Shown in pieces: positions 1 to 8,788 of a stretch of 64,000 bases of DNA. Each line of letters begins with the position of its first letter. The first letter of the stretch is position 1. A program made the translations under genes and the position numbers. Source of the DNA: an uncultured Tateyamaria sp. (GTDB lineage Bacteria; Pseudomonadota; Alphaproteobacteria; Rhodobacterales; Rhodobacteraceae); the NCBI RefSeq assembly GCF_947503415.1, contig NZ_CANNDS010000002.1, forward strand, positions 930,001-994,000, given 5' to 3'. Below the pieces are notes generated by a model. The model made no database searches. It had not been told where the DNA came from and saw only the letters and a list, made by a program, of their open reading frames with translations.

Positions 1-1001
1 CATCATCCGCACGCCTTCAGCGCGCCTTGGACCTGGCCGAACGGTACGCAGAAGGGCGCGTCAGCAACCTGATGAGCGTCGGCGGCATCCAGCAAGTGAT
101 GCTCAAGGTGCGCTTTGCCGAGATGAACCGCAGCGTATCAAAGTCACTCAGCTCTTCTTTGTCTCTGGGCGGCACCATCCTTTCGGGTGATGTCGGCCTC
201 AGTGGCGGCACCGGAACGACTGTGTCCGCAGGCGGCGTCGCAGGCGCGCTCTCCGGCTCCCTGCCAGCAAGCAACACCAACACCGGCGCGATCCTGTTTG
301 GTTTCAACGCGGGCAACACCCAAGTGGGATTGTTGCTGGAAGCCCTTGAAAGCAAAGGCGTTGTGCGCACGCTCGCAGAACCAAACCTTGTCGCCCTGTC
401 CGGGCAAGAGGCGCGTTTCCTCGCAGGTGGCGAATATCCTGTGCCAATCGCGCAAGAAGACGGTGTGATCACCGTCGAATTCAAACCATTCGGTATTCAG
501 CTGAACTTCATTCCCCGCGTAGTGGACGAAGATCTGATCAATCTCGAGCTTGAAGCCTCCGTTTCGGACATCGACCCGACAAACGGCATCACGGCAGATG
601 GCTTCACCATCGATGCGTTCAGCCGCCGCGAAACGTCCAGCACGGTTGAACTGCGCGACGGCGAAAGCTTTGCTATCGCAGGCCTGCTGCAGGACAACTT
701 CATCGACAGCAACAATCAGCTGCCATGGCTTGGTGACGTCCCCGTGTTGGGCGCCCTCTTCCGGTCAGCGTCGTACCAACGTGAACAATCCGAGCTGGTG
801 ATCATCATCACCGCACACCTTGTTTCCCCCGTCCGCGGCGAGGTGCTTGCACTTCCCACGGACCGTATCAAACCGCCGAGTGAACGGGATTTGTTCCTCT
901 TTGGCCGTACTGCCGCTGGCACGCGCACCCCAAAACAGGGCGCAGCGGGCGAGGTTGCCAAACAGGACTTCTCCGGCTCATATGGCTACGTGTTGGACTA
1001 A
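1..1001 (+). CDS. cpaC: Tad pilus secretin RcpA/CpaC, 3' part
   Basis: This forms the outer-membrane channel of a tad (type IVc) pilus. The reading frame is open to the left edge, so the 5' end lies outside the window; about 332 residues are visible. The visible part is the secretin homology region: a VMLKVRFAEM stretch at the start, a Gly/Ser-rich segment (about positions 165-285), LLEALESKGVVRTLAEPNLV, the FIPRVVD beta-strand region, and the typical secretin end with LPWLGDVPVLGALFRS followed by ELVIIITAHLV. It is followed after 10 bases by an OmpA lipoprotein gene and then by cpaE, cpaF, tadB and tadC, which is the usual Rhodobacterales tad order. Family assignment is firm; the choice between the names rcpA and cpaC is convention. 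Confidence 0.93.
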   Translation, partial: SSARLQRALDLAERYAEGRVSNLMSVGGIQQVMLKVRFAEMNRSVSKSLSSSLSLGGTILSGDVGLSGGTGTTVSAGGVAGALSGSLPASNTNTGAILFGFNAGNTQVGLLLEALESKGVVRTLAEPNLVALSGQEARFLAGGEYPVPIAQEDGVITVEFKPFGIQLNFIPRVVDEDLINLELEASVSDIDPTNGITADGFTIDAFSRRETSSTVELRDGESFAIAGLLQDNFIDSNNQLPWLGDVPVLGALFRSASYQREQSELVIIITAHLVSPVRGEVLALPTDRIKPPSERDLFLFGRTAAGTRTPKQGAAGEVAKQDFSGSYGYVLD

Positions 1002-1011
1002 GGACAGGGTC

Positions 1012-1677
1012 ATGAAACCGATCATCTCCGTTGCATTGGCGGGAACCCTCGCCCTCGGCGCCTGCGGCGCATCCAATGATCCGGTCTATACCCAGTTTTA
1101 TCGCGAAGCTGGCGCACTGGTGGACACAGGCCAATTCGGCAACGCAACAGCCAACAACACCCTGATCCTGACAGGCGAACGTCAATACACCTTTGATCTG
1201 GCCAACCGCTTCGCCTCCGAAGTGGGAACGACTGTGAACTTTGCATTCAATTCCTCGCAACTGGATGCCGGCGCACGTGATGTGCTGCGCGAACAGGCCG
1301 CATGGATCCGCCAGTTCCCTGAAATCCGGTTTCGTGTTTACGGGCATACGGATGCAGTTGGATCGGCAGGCTACAACAAACGTCTGGGCCTCGCCCGCGC
1401 CAACGCGGTCGTTCACTACCTGACGACCCAAGGCATCAGCCGCTCACGGCTGGAGGCAGTGGCGTCGTTCGGTGAAACACAGCCGCTGATCGTGACGCAA
1501 GGGCGCGAACGTCGCAACCGCCGCACCGTGACCGAGGTCAGCGGGTTCGTGAAGTCGCATCCTTCGGTCCTGGACGGCAAGTACGCTCAGATCGTCTATC
1601 GCGACTATGTAGAGTCTGCTGAGGCGACCAGCGGATTGTCCGGAACCAGCGGTTCTGAGTTCCAAACAGACCAGTAA
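1012..1677 (+). CDS. OmpA-domain lipoprotein of the tad locus
   Basis: A 221-residue outer-membrane lipoprotein. The ATG at 1012 is preceded by an AAGGACAG ribosome-binding site and starts a signal peptide with lipobox LGAC (acylated Cys18). An upstream in-frame extension overlaps the secretin gene and lacks signal-peptide character, so it was dropped. Residues of roughly 77-165 form an OmpA/MotB peptidoglycan-binding domain: FNSSQLD, VYGHTDAVG, and the LARANAVVHYL helix with the Arg-rich NRRT motif. The gene sits 10 bases after the secretin gene, in the place occupied by CpaD/RcpB in other tad loci, and probably anchors or stabilises the secretin. A strong hairpin terminator follows at 1698. 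A tad-specific role is inferred from position only. Confidence 0.85.
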   Translation: MKPIISVALAGTLALGACGASNDPVYTQFYREAGALVDTGQFGNATANNTLILTGERQYTFDLANRFASEVGTTVNFAFNSSQLDAGARDVLREQAAWIRQFPEIRFRVYGHTDAVGSAGYNKRLGLARANAVVHYLTTQGISRSRLEAVASFGETQPLIVTQGRERRNRRTVTEVSGFVKSHPSVLDGKYAQIVYRDYVESAEATSGLSGTSGSEFQTDQ

Positions 1678-1697
1678 CCACCCCCCGATATTTCCCG

Positions 1698-1735
1698 AGG
1701 GCCCGCAGACAATCATGTCTCCGGGCCCTTTATCG
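1698..1735 (+). terminator. Rho-independent terminator after the OmpA lipoprotein gene
   Basis: AGGGCCCG (1698-1705) pairs with CGGGCCCT (1722-1729), and inside it AGACA pairs with TGTCT, giving a long two-part stem followed by TTATCGTT. It lies 20 bases after the stop codon. It separates the secretin/OmpA pair from cpaE onwards, so the downstream tad genes probably have their own promoter in 1736-1909. Confidence 0.75.
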
Positions 1736-1909
1736 TTCTGGAATACCCAACAATTGGAGTTTTTTGGCCCAAATCTCGCCTGAATTCGCTGCGACAACTC
1801 CCCCTGAGGACACGTATGTCCGGCGAAAAGAGCCGGGCGAGGGTCAAAGCATTAACCGCTAATTCATCAGCGCCGATGCAAGACTCTTTGAACAAAGGAC
1901 GAGTGGGCA

Positions 1910-3148
1910 ATGAGCAGCGTAATGCCGCAACCGGAAACGGCACCAATCACGGCCTGTACGATCAGCCGCGATGTGCAGAACTTCGACCTCCTGATCGAGG
2001 ATATGGAGCAAGCATTGGGAGAAGCCTGGGGTGACCTCGGCTTTGCCGAAGCGCTGGCCTTCTTCAATCAACCCGAAGCAGAGGCCATGGAGTTCGTGGC
2101 CCTCGCCCTTGATGACGAGGATGAGGACAATCTGGTTCTACTGGGTGAGATTATCACCCAAGCCAAGGGGCACGGCATCAAGGTTATCCTGATTGCCGAA
2201 GACGTGACACCCGCCGCGCTACACCAACTTCTGCGGCAAGGGGCGGACGAATTTGTCCCCTATCCCCTGCCCGAAGGTGAATTGCAGCAGGCCATCGAAC
2301 GCCTGAACACATCCGATCAACCGCAACCGGCTGAGACTGGCAAAACAGCAAACCTGAAGTCCGGCGTGGACAAGCAGGGTGCCGTATTTGTCTGTCACGG
2401 TGTGGCAGGTGGCACTGGTTCGACAACGCTTGCCGTGAACCTCGCTTGGGAACTTGCCCTGTTGTGCGGCAGCGAAACCCCCTCGGTTTGCCTGTTGGAC
2501 TTTGATCTGCAGTTCGGCTCTGCATCGACCTACCTTGACCTGCCCCGACGCGAGGCGGTCTTTGAAATGCTGTCGGACACTGAAGGCATGGACGACGAAA
2601 TCTTTGGCCAATCGCTTTTGACATTCGAGGACAAGTTGCAGGTGCTCACCGCGCCCGCAGATATGATCCCGCTGGATCTCATCACTCCCGAAGACATCAA
2701 TCGCGTTGTCGAAATGGCGCGTGCGCACTTTGACTATGTCGTGGTCGACATGCCGTCGACCCTGGTGCAGTGGACAGAGACTGTTTTGAACACGGCGCAC
2801 CTTTATTTCACGACGCTCGAAATGGATATGCGGTCGGCTCAGAACACGCTGCGCTTCAAACGTGCCCTGCAATCCGAAGAGTTGCCCGTTGAAAAGCTGC
2901 GCTACGTGCTGAACCGCGCGCCGAAATTCACCGATCTGGGGGGCAAGGCACGGGTCAAGCGATTGTCCGAAAGCCTTGATATCGCCGTGGAAGTGCAATT
3001 GCCCGACGGTGGCAAGCCCATCGCGCAAGGCGCCGATCATGGTTTGCCCCTGGCAACGTCCGCGGCCAAAAACCCTTTGCGCCGCGAGATCGCAAAACTC
3101 GCCGCATCCATTCATGAACTCAACGTGGACCACGCCAAAGCCGCGTGA
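1910..3148 (+). CDS. cpaE: Tad pilus localisation ATPase TadZ/CpaE
   Basis: A 412-residue MinD/ParA-type protein that places the tad machine at the cell pole. Residues 1-135 form a receiver-like domain that lacks a clear phospho-acceptor site. The ATPase domain follows: a deviant Walker A GVAGGTGSTTLAVNLA (164-179), in which the usual signature lysine is absent, then LLDFDLQFGSAS (195-206) and a VVVDMPSTL Walker B. Loss of the lysine is common in TadZ and suggests weak or no hydrolysis. The gene is 25 bases upstream of cpaF and probably co-transcribed with cpaF, tadB and tadC. The ATG at 1910 follows GGACGAGTGGGCA, a weak ribosome-binding site. Confidence 0.92.
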   Translation: MSSVMPQPETAPITACTISRDVQNFDLLIEDMEQALGEAWGDLGFAEALAFFNQPEAEAMEFVALALDDEDEDNLVLLGEIITQAKGHGIKVILIAEDVTPAALHQLLRQGADEFVPYPLPEGELQQAIERLNTSDQPQPAETGKTANLKSGVDKQGAVFVCHGVAGGTGSTTLAVNLAWELALLCGSETPSVCLLDFDLQFGSASTYLDLPRREAVFEMLSDTEGMDDEIFGQSLLTFEDKLQVLTAPADMIPLDLITPEDINRVVEMARAHFDYVVVDMPSTLVQWTETVLNTAHLYFTTLEMDMRSAQNTLRFKRALQSEELPVEKLRYVLNRAPKFTDLGGKARVKRLSESLDIAVEVQLPDGGKPIAQGADHGLPLATSAAKNPLRREIAKLAASIHELNVDHAKAA

Positions 3149-3172
3149 TCCGATACCCCCTGAGGTCTCTCG

Positions 3173-4606
3173 ATGTTTTCCAAGTACAAAAAAGCCCCCC
3201 CAAAGGCCGCTGAACCGGTTGAAGAAAAGGTCACGGAGCTGCCCCAGCCGGATGCGCCCAAGAAAATCGCACGCAAAGCCAACCCGTCGACCCAGCCAGC
3301 GTCCGTCACACCGATGGACAAAGAGCGTAAGCGCAAGGAGCGTATGGGTGAGATCAAGCTCGAGCTGCACCGCGCGCTGCTGGACAACCTGAACCTCGCC
3401 GCTCTTGAGCACGCCAGCGAATCCGATCTGCGGCAGGAAATCAGCTCGATCTCTTCCGAAGTGCTGACCGAAAAGAACATCATCCTGAACCGCGAGGATC
3501 GCCAGACCCTCAACCAGGAACTGTTCGATGAGGTCACTGGGCTGGGTCCTCTCGAGACCCTTCTGAAAGACGAAACCGTCAACGATATTCTGGTGAACGG
3601 CCCGCAACAGATCTTTGTGGAACGGTCGGGCAAGCTGGAACTGACAGACGTCACGTTCAAGGACGAACGCCACCTGCTGCGCATTATCGACAAGATTGTG
3701 AGCGCCGTGGGTCGTCGCGTCGATGAATCAAACCCCTACGTTGACGCCCGTTTGCAAGATGGTTCGCGGTTCAACGCGATGGTGCCCCCGATCGCGGTGG
3801 ATGGCAGCCTCGTTTCCATTCGTAAGTTCAAAAAAGACAAGCTGGGCATTGACGATCTGGTCAATTTCGGCGCTTTCACCGAGGAAATGGCTGCATATTT
3901 GCAAGCGGCGGTCGCGACACGGCTGAATGTGATCGTGTCTGGAGGTACGGGTTCGGGCAAAACGACCACGCTGAACGCGCTGTCGTCATTCATTGACAAC
4001 GCCGAACGCATCCTGACCATCGAAGACACCGCCGAACTTCAGTTGCAACAGACCCATGTGGGCCGGATGGAAAGCCGTCCGCCCAATGTCGAGGGCAAGG
4101 GCGAGGTATCGCCCCGCGACTGTCTGAAAAACGCCCTGCGTATGCGCCCTGACCGTATCATCGTGGGTGAGACGCGTGGCGAGGAAGTCATCGACATGTT
4201 GCAGGCCATGAACACTGGCCACGACGGATCCATGACGACAATCCACGCCAACTCCGCCCGCGATGGTGTGAGCCGTCTGGAAAACATGATCGCGATGGCC
4301 GGGATCGAAATGCCGCTCAAGGCGGTGCGTTCGCAAATCTCTTCTGCTGTGAACCTGATCGTGCAGGCCTCGCGTCTGCAGGATGGTTCGCGCCGCATGA
4401 CCTCCATCACCGAAATCACCGGCATGGAGGGCGACGTGATCTCAATGCAGGAAGTCTTTCGCTTCCAGCGCGTGGGGCTGACGCCAGACAACAAGATTAT
4501 CGGACACTTCACCGCCACCGGCGTGCGTTCACACTATTCCGAACGCTTCCGCATGTGGGGGTACGACTTGCCCGCATCCATCTACGAACCCGTTGCCGCC
4601 CAATAA
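3173..4606 (+). CDS. cpaF: Tad pilus assembly ATPase CpaF/TadA
   Basis: A 477-residue cytoplasmic secretion ATPase of the VirB11/PulE family that powers Flp pilus assembly. After a charged, poorly conserved N-terminus (1-60) come the N-terminal domain with [15 protein letters not shown], the Walker [10 protein letters not shown] (257-265), the Asp box [14 protein letters not shown] (282-295), the Walker [15 protein letters not shown] (325-338) and the His box [12 protein letters not shown] (349-360). All catalytic motifs are intact and the length is normal. The gene starts at an ATG 25 bases after cpaE and is followed after 12 bases by tadB. Confidence 0.96.
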   Translation: MFSKYKKAPPKAAEPVEEKVTELPQPDAPKKIARKANPSTQPASVTPMDKERKRKERMGEIKLELHRALLDNLNLAALEHASESDLRQEISSISSEVLTEKNIILNREDRQTLNQELFDEVTGLGPLETLLKDETVNDILVNGPQQIFVERSGKLELTDVTFKDERHLLRIIDKIVSAVGRRVDESNPYVDARLQDGSRFNAMVPPIAVDGSLVSIRKFKKDKLGIDDLVNFGAFTEEMAAYLQAAVATRLNVIVSGGTGSGKTTTLNALSSFIDNAERILTIEDTAELQLQQTHVGRMESRPPNVEGKGEVSPRDCLKNALRMRPDRIIVGETRGEEVIDMLQAMNTGHDGSMTTIHANSARDGVSRLENMIAMAGIEMPLKAVRSQISSAVNLIVQASRLQDGSRRMTSITEITGMEGDVISMQEVFRFQRVGLTPDNKIIGHFTATGVRSHYSERFRMWGYDLPASIYEPVAAQ

Positions 4607-4618
4607 GGAGCAGGGATA

Positions 4619-5584
4619 ATGAGTGCAGAACCAATTATTTACGGGCTGATTTTTATCGGTGTCCTGGTCCTGGTCGAAGGTTTGTACCTTGTGGCCTTTG
4701 GCAAATCCATCAGCCTCAACAGCCGCGTGAACCGCCGTCTCGAGATGCTGAACAAGGCAGGTGGTCGCCGCGAAGAGGTGCTCGAACAACTCCGCAAGGA
4801 AATGCAGCAGCACATGGGCGCGCGGTCCATCCCGCTCTATTCGCTCTTGGCGGACAAGGCACAAAAGGCGGCCATCGCCTTCACCCCGCAACAACTCATG
4901 ATGATCATGGCCGGCTTGTCCGTTGTGGCCTTCATCGGTCTGAGCGTCGGTACGGCCACAGATACGCCTGTGCGCATTCTGCTGTCCGTGGGCATCGGCA
5001 TCGGCGCGGTGTATTTCTGGGTCTCGTCCAAGGCTGGTAAACGGCTGGGCATGATCGAGGAACAATTACCCGATGCGGTCGAACTCATGGTGCGCTCGCT
5101 TCGCGTGGGTCACCCCTTCAGTTCCGCTATCCAGATCGTAGCGAAAGAGGTCAAGGACCCCCTGGCTTCGGAATTCGGACTTATCGCGGACGAAGCCGCC
5201 TTTGGTCGCGAAGTGGGCGAAAGCCTCAAGGACATGGCCGAACGGCTCGACATGCAGGATTTACGGTTCTTGGCTGTTGCCGTGACCATCCAGCAGCAAT
5301 CGGGTGGTAACCTCGCGGAGATCCTCGCCGGTCTGGCCAAGGTGATCCGCGCCCGCTTCCGCCTGTTCCGCCGGGTCAAGGCGATCACGGCCGAGGCCAA
5401 GTGGTCGGGTAAGTTCCTGTCAGCCTTCCCCATCGTCGCGCTGATCGTGATCAACGTGGGCGACCCGCATTACTACGACGAAGTGCGCGATCACCCCTAC
5501 TTCATTCCTGCGTGCTTTGCCGTGGGTATCTTTCTGGCCGTCAACCTTATGGTGATGCGCGTCCTGACCAATATCAAAGTGTAA
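4619..5584 (+). CDS. tadB: Tad pilus inner-membrane platform protein TadB
   Basis: A 321-residue inner-membrane protein of the GspF/T2SSF class, one half of the platform on which CpaF acts. Hydrophobic segments lie near residues 6-26, 95-115, 120-139, 262-276 and 293-316. The GspF core contains EEQLPDAVELMVRSLRVGHPF and an internal QQQSGGNLAEILAGLA stretch typical of TadB. The ATG at 4619 follows AAGGAGCAGGG, a good ribosome-binding site, 12 bases after cpaF. It is followed after 10 bases by its paralogue tadC. Confidence 0.94.
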   Translation: MSAEPIIYGLIFIGVLVLVEGLYLVAFGKSISLNSRVNRRLEMLNKAGGRREEVLEQLRKEMQQHMGARSIPLYSLLADKAQKAAIAFTPQQLMMIMAGLSVVAFIGLSVGTATDTPVRILLSVGIGIGAVYFWVSSKAGKRLGMIEEQLPDAVELMVRSLRVGHPFSSAIQIVAKEVKDPLASEFGLIADEAAFGREVGESLKDMAERLDMQDLRFLAVAVTIQQQSGGNLAEILAGLAKVIRARFRLFRRVKAITAEAKWSGKFLSAFPIVALIVINVGDPHYYDEVRDHPYFIPACFAVGIFLAVNLMVMRVLTNIKV

Positions 5585-5594
5585 GGAGCCCAAA

Positions 5595-6575
5595 ATGGAA
5601 GCCCTGCTGCAACCCATAACGGATATCCTTGGGCCGCTTGGCCCGATCGTACTCGCCGGTGTGCTTGGCCTTATGATGGTGGTGATCGTCATCATCATGA
5701 TGCTGCGCCAACCCGAGGATCCGCTGAACAAGCTCAAGAAATCCAACCAGCCCGTAACGACATCCGGTCCGCAAAAGGAACGGCTGCGTCAGGGTGCGCG
5801 CAACGAACAGCTGGAACGGTTTTCGAAGTTCCTCGAACCGGAGGATGTGGCCGAACTTTCCAAAAGGCAGTTGACCCTCCGCCAGGCGGGCTATCAGTCG
5901 CGTGATGCGGTGCGCATGTTCCATGCGGCACAGTTTATCCTTGGTGTTCTGGGACTTGCGCTTGGCGTGGTCTATACCAACTTCATCGTCGGCACCGACA
6001 ACATGACGACGCAAAAGATCATCATGTTTACCATTGGTCCGGGTGGCGCCGGTTACTACCTGCCGCAATACTGGGTGTCCAAACGCGTCGCCAAGCGGCA
6101 AGAGGAAATCACCCAAGGCTTCCCTGATGCGCTCGACATGCTTCTGGTCTGTGTAGAAGCCGGTCAGTCGCTGGATCAGGCGATCAACCGCGTGGCCGCA
6201 GAACTGCGCGCCTCCTACCCCGCGCTGGCCGATGAATTCATGATTGTCAGCCTTGAGATGAAGGCCGGTAAGGACAAGATCACTGTTCTGAACGATATGG
6301 CCGAACGGTGTGGCGTGATGGATGTAGCCAGCTTCGTGACCGTGTTGGTGCAATCGGCCAGCTTCGGTACCTCGATCGCCGAAGCGCTACGGGTCTATGC
6401 TGGCGAAATGCGCGACAAGCGCGTCATGCGGGCGGAAGAGGCCGCCAACAAACTGCCAACCAAGATGACGCTGGCGACCATGATGCTGACTGTGCCGCCG
6501 CTTCTGATCATCCTGATCGGACCCTCGGCACACGGGATCACGCAGCTTGGCAACATGAACACGCTGGGCAACTAG
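5595..6575 (+). CDS. tadC: Tad pilus inner-membrane platform protein TadC
   Basis: A 326-residue inner-membrane protein, partner of TadB. It has an N-terminal anchor (about residues 14-36), a cytoplasmic linker, two central hydrophobic segments, the GspF core (QGFPDALDMLLVCVEAGQSLDQAI and VLVQSASFGTSIAEALR) and a C-terminal segment LATMMLTVPPLLIILIGP. The ribosome-binding site AAGGAG lies just after the tadB stop. It is the last gene before a hairpin terminator at 6605, so it probably ends the cpaE-cpaF-tadB-tadC transcript. Confidence 0.94.
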   Translation: MEALLQPITDILGPLGPIVLAGVLGLMMVVIVIIMMLRQPEDPLNKLKKSNQPVTTSGPQKERLRQGARNEQLERFSKFLEPEDVAELSKRQLTLRQAGYQSRDAVRMFHAAQFILGVLGLALGVVYTNFIVGTDNMTTQKIIMFTIGPGGAGYYLPQYWVSKRVAKRQEEITQGFPDALDMLLVCVEAGQSLDQAINRVAAELRASYPALADEFMIVSLEMKAGKDKITVLNDMAERCGVMDVASFVTVLVQSASFGTSIAEALRVYAGEMRDKRVMRAEEAANKLPTKMTLATMMLTVPPLLIILIGPSAHGITQLGNMNTLGN

Positions 6576-6604
6576 GCCGGCGCGACAACTCGTGCTAAGA
6601 GACA

Positions 6605-6642
6605 TGCACCGCGGGCCCATTCGGGTGCGCGGTGCACTTTTA
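6605..6642 (+). terminator. Rho-independent terminator after tadC
   Basis: TGCACCGCG (6605-6613) pairs perfectly with CGCGGTGCA (6628-6636). A short CCC/GGG helix lies within the loop, and the hairpin is followed by CTTTTAT. It lies 30 bases after the tadC stop and before the TPR lipoprotein genes. Confidence 0.8.
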
Positions 6643-6665
6643 TAAACGGCGTCGCAAAGACCGAT

Positions 6666-7235
6666 ATGAAAACAGGCATCCGCGGGCTTTTGGCCCTGTT
6701 CCTTGCATTTGGGCTGACCGCCTGTGGGCAACCCGGCATTGATGCGTCGCAGACGGGGCCGTTTGCGCCGGGTATCGATCTGCGGGCAGAAGGGGTCGAC
6801 GGGGTCGAAGTGGCCCACCGCCTGATTGCCGCGGGCGAATTTGAATTGGCGATCAAGTCGTTCAACCGGGCCGCATTGGACCGTGGCGGGCTCGATGCCG
6901 AAATCCTGTCAGGCCTCGGCACCGCCAATCTTGGCCTTGGCCGGTTGAACCAAGCTGAAAAGCTGCTGCGCCGCGCCACAACTGAATACGATCCGGAACC
7001 ATCCGACCTCAACAATCTGGGCGTCGTGTTGATGGAGCGGGGGCAGACCGCCGAAGCAGTACAGGTTTTCCGCAAGGCTTTCGCCCTCGATGACGGAGAA
7101 AGCACACTCATCCGGGATAATTTGCGCTTGGCACTCGCAAAATCTGAAAATTCTGTTAGCGTGGAACCCAATGAGAGCCAATATAAACTGGTCCGCAGAG
7201 GCAGCAGTGATTTTCTAATTCGCACTGCATCTTGA
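6666..7235 (+). CDS. tadD: TPR lipoprotein TadD
   Basis: A 189-residue lipoprotein with signal peptide and lipobox LTAC (Cys20), followed by tetratricopeptide-type helical repeats: GEFELAIKSFNRAAL, GLGTANLGLGRLNQAEKLLRRA, and NNLGVVLMERGQTAEAVQVFRKAF. TadD is thought to be a pilotin-like factor for the Tad secretin; this gene sits directly after tadC but beyond its terminator. The C-terminal tail after about residue 150 has no repeat character. A second TPR lipoprotein follows, so the two may have divided the TadD role. Confidence 0.82.
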   Translation: MKTGIRGLLALFLAFGLTACGQPGIDASQTGPFAPGIDLRAEGVDGVEVAHRLIAAGEFELAIKSFNRAALDRGGLDAEILSGLGTANLGLGRLNQAEKLLRRATTEYDPEPSDLNNLGVVLMERGQTAEAVQVFRKAFALDDGESTLIRDNLRLALAKSENSVSVEPNESQYKLVRRGSSDFLIRTAS

Positions 7236-7342
7236 TTTTCCGCCCCTCGGGGTGGGTCTGAGGCTGCGCTTTTCGGGGCGCAAAAAAGATGCGACCGGGC
7301 ACGACAAGCACGGCGCGAACGAGCAGGAAAAAGGACGCAAAC

Positions 7343-8206
7343 ATGCGCCACTCCGTGATTTTGGCCGTCTCTCTGGCAGGCGCGATGGCTTTGGCCGCCT
7401 GTGAACAGAAAAACGCCGAGGAAACCGTCGAACGGGCCTTCCAGGACGTGAATGTTGTTGACGAAAACGACCTGAGCGATGTGATGCTGACTGTGGCAGA
7501 CCCGAACGAAGCGGTCACCTATTTCCGCCGCACGGCAAAGGACAACCCGGACCGGATTGATGCCCAACGCGGCTTGGCCACCAGCCTCGTGCGCGCCAAA
7601 CGCTACACCGAGGCGACCGCAGCCTACGCCACCCTGGTCAAGTTTGACGGCGTCACCAGCGATGACCGTGTGGACTACGCCGACGCCCTGTTGCGCGCTG
7701 GCGACTGGGCCCGCGCCGAAGAAGAGCTGGACCGCGTCCCGCCCACATTCGAGACCTTCAAACGCTACCGTCTCGAAGCGCTGATCGCAGACAGCAATGA
7801 GGAATGGAACAAGGCCGACAGCTTTTACGAAACCGCAGTGGGACTGACGACGCGCCCGTCGGGCGTGCTAAACAATTGGGGCTATTCCAAGCTGACGCGC
7901 GGCGATTTCAATGACGCTGAACGCCTCTTTACCGACGCGATCCGCCAGGATCCAAGCCTGTTTACTGCCAAGAACAACCTGATCCTCGCCCGTGGCGCCC
8001 AGGGTAACTACGCCCTACCTGTTATCCCCATGGATCAAACCGAACGCGCGCAACTGCTTCATACTTTGGGTTTGGCCGCCGTCAAAAAAGGCGATGTGCA
8101 AACGGGCAAAGGATTGTTGCGCGACGCCATCGACACCCACCCGCAGCATTTCGAGGCGGCTGTACGCTCGCTCCGCGCCCTCGAAAACAACACCTCGAAC
8201 GGCTAG
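7343..8206 (+). CDS. Second TPR lipoprotein of the tad locus
   Basis: A 287-residue lipoprotein. The ATG at 7343 is chosen because it follows AAAAAGGACG and begins a signal peptide with lipobox LAAC (Cys20); an in-frame start 54 bases upstream would put a charged, non-signal stretch in front. TPR-like helical pairs run through residues 50-285, among them NPDRIDAQRGLATSLVRAKR, GVLNNWGYSKLTRGDFNDAE and LHTLGLAAVKKGDVQTGKG. Four bases separate it from the prepilin peptidase gene, so the two are translationally linked. It is likely a second TadD-type scaffold for pilus assembly; this is inferred from context. Confidence 0.8.
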   Translation: MRHSVILAVSLAGAMALAACEQKNAEETVERAFQDVNVVDENDLSDVMLTVADPNEAVTYFRRTAKDNPDRIDAQRGLATSLVRAKRYTEATAAYATLVKFDGVTSDDRVDYADALLRAGDWARAEEELDRVPPTFETFKRYRLEALIADSNEEWNKADSFYETAVGLTTRPSGVLNNWGYSKLTRGDFNDAERLFTDAIRQDPSLFTAKNNLILARGAQGNYALPVIPMDQTERAQLLHTLGLAAVKKGDVQTGKGLLRDAIDTHPQHFEAAVRSLRALENNTSNG

Positions 8207-8209
8207 GTC

Positions 8210-8710
8210 ATGCTGGCGCTTCCGGCCAATGTGGCCTTGTGGTTCCTTCCGTTTCTGGTGCCACTTTGTCTCTATGTCGCCTACACCGATCTGGCGCGGA
8301 TGAAGATCACCAATCCAACGGTCACCGCCATGGCGGTGATCTTTGCGATCATCGGGTTCTTCCTCTATCCGCTGGACGTGTACCTTTGGCAGCTTGCCTA
8401 TCTGGGCATTGTGCTGGTCGCTGGCATCATCCTGAACGCGGCCGGTGCCATGGGGGCCGGTGACGCAAAATTTCTTGCAGCTGCGGCCCCTTATGTGGCC
8501 TTGGGTGACATCCGTCTGCTCATGGCGTTGTTTGCCGTCGTGTTGCTGGCCGCCTATGCCGTCCACACCGTTGCCAAACGCACGTCACTTCACAAGCTGG
8601 CACCCAACTGGACAAGCTGGAACCAACCTGGCCGCAGATTTCCGATGGGTTTTGCACTTGGCCCCACCCTTGCGATCTATCTGGGCCTCGCCGCGCTGTA
8701 CGGCTCTTGA
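8210..8710 (+). CDS. cpaA: Prepilin peptidase CpaA/TadV (A24 family)
   Basis: A 166-residue integral membrane aspartic protease that removes the leader from Flp-type prepilins. The two catalytic aspartates are visible: Asp27 in VAYTDLARMKI and Asp85 in MGAGDAKF, the GxGD motif. Hydrophobic segments occupy most of the chain (about 5-24, 38-55, 60-80, 100-120, 145-163). This is the short form without the N-terminal methylase domain, as is usual for tad loci. The pilin gene itself is not in the window and is probably upstream of the secretin. Confidence 0.9.
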   Translation: MLALPANVALWFLPFLVPLCLYVAYTDLARMKITNPTVTAMAVIFAIIGFFLYPLDVYLWQLAYLGIVLVAGIILNAAGAMGAGDAKFLAAAAPYVALGDIRLLMALFAVVLLAAYAVHTVAKRTSLHKLAPNWTSWNQPGRRFPMGFALGPTLAIYLGLAALYGS

Positions 8711-8788
8711 CCCCTTTGGGCCACATTTTGGTCGAATAGCTGCGGTACAAGGCCTCAAAGAAATGCAGCAAAATACAGGCCCCGCATC

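Noticed and set aside
1850..1870. CtrA-type TTAA-N7-TTAA site before cpaE
   Set aside because: Only ATTAACCGCTAATTC is present; the second half-site and spacing do not fit the consensus.
1816..2034. 72-codon open frame before cpaE
   Set aside because: It overlaps the cpaE start in another frame and has no ribosome-binding site or family character.
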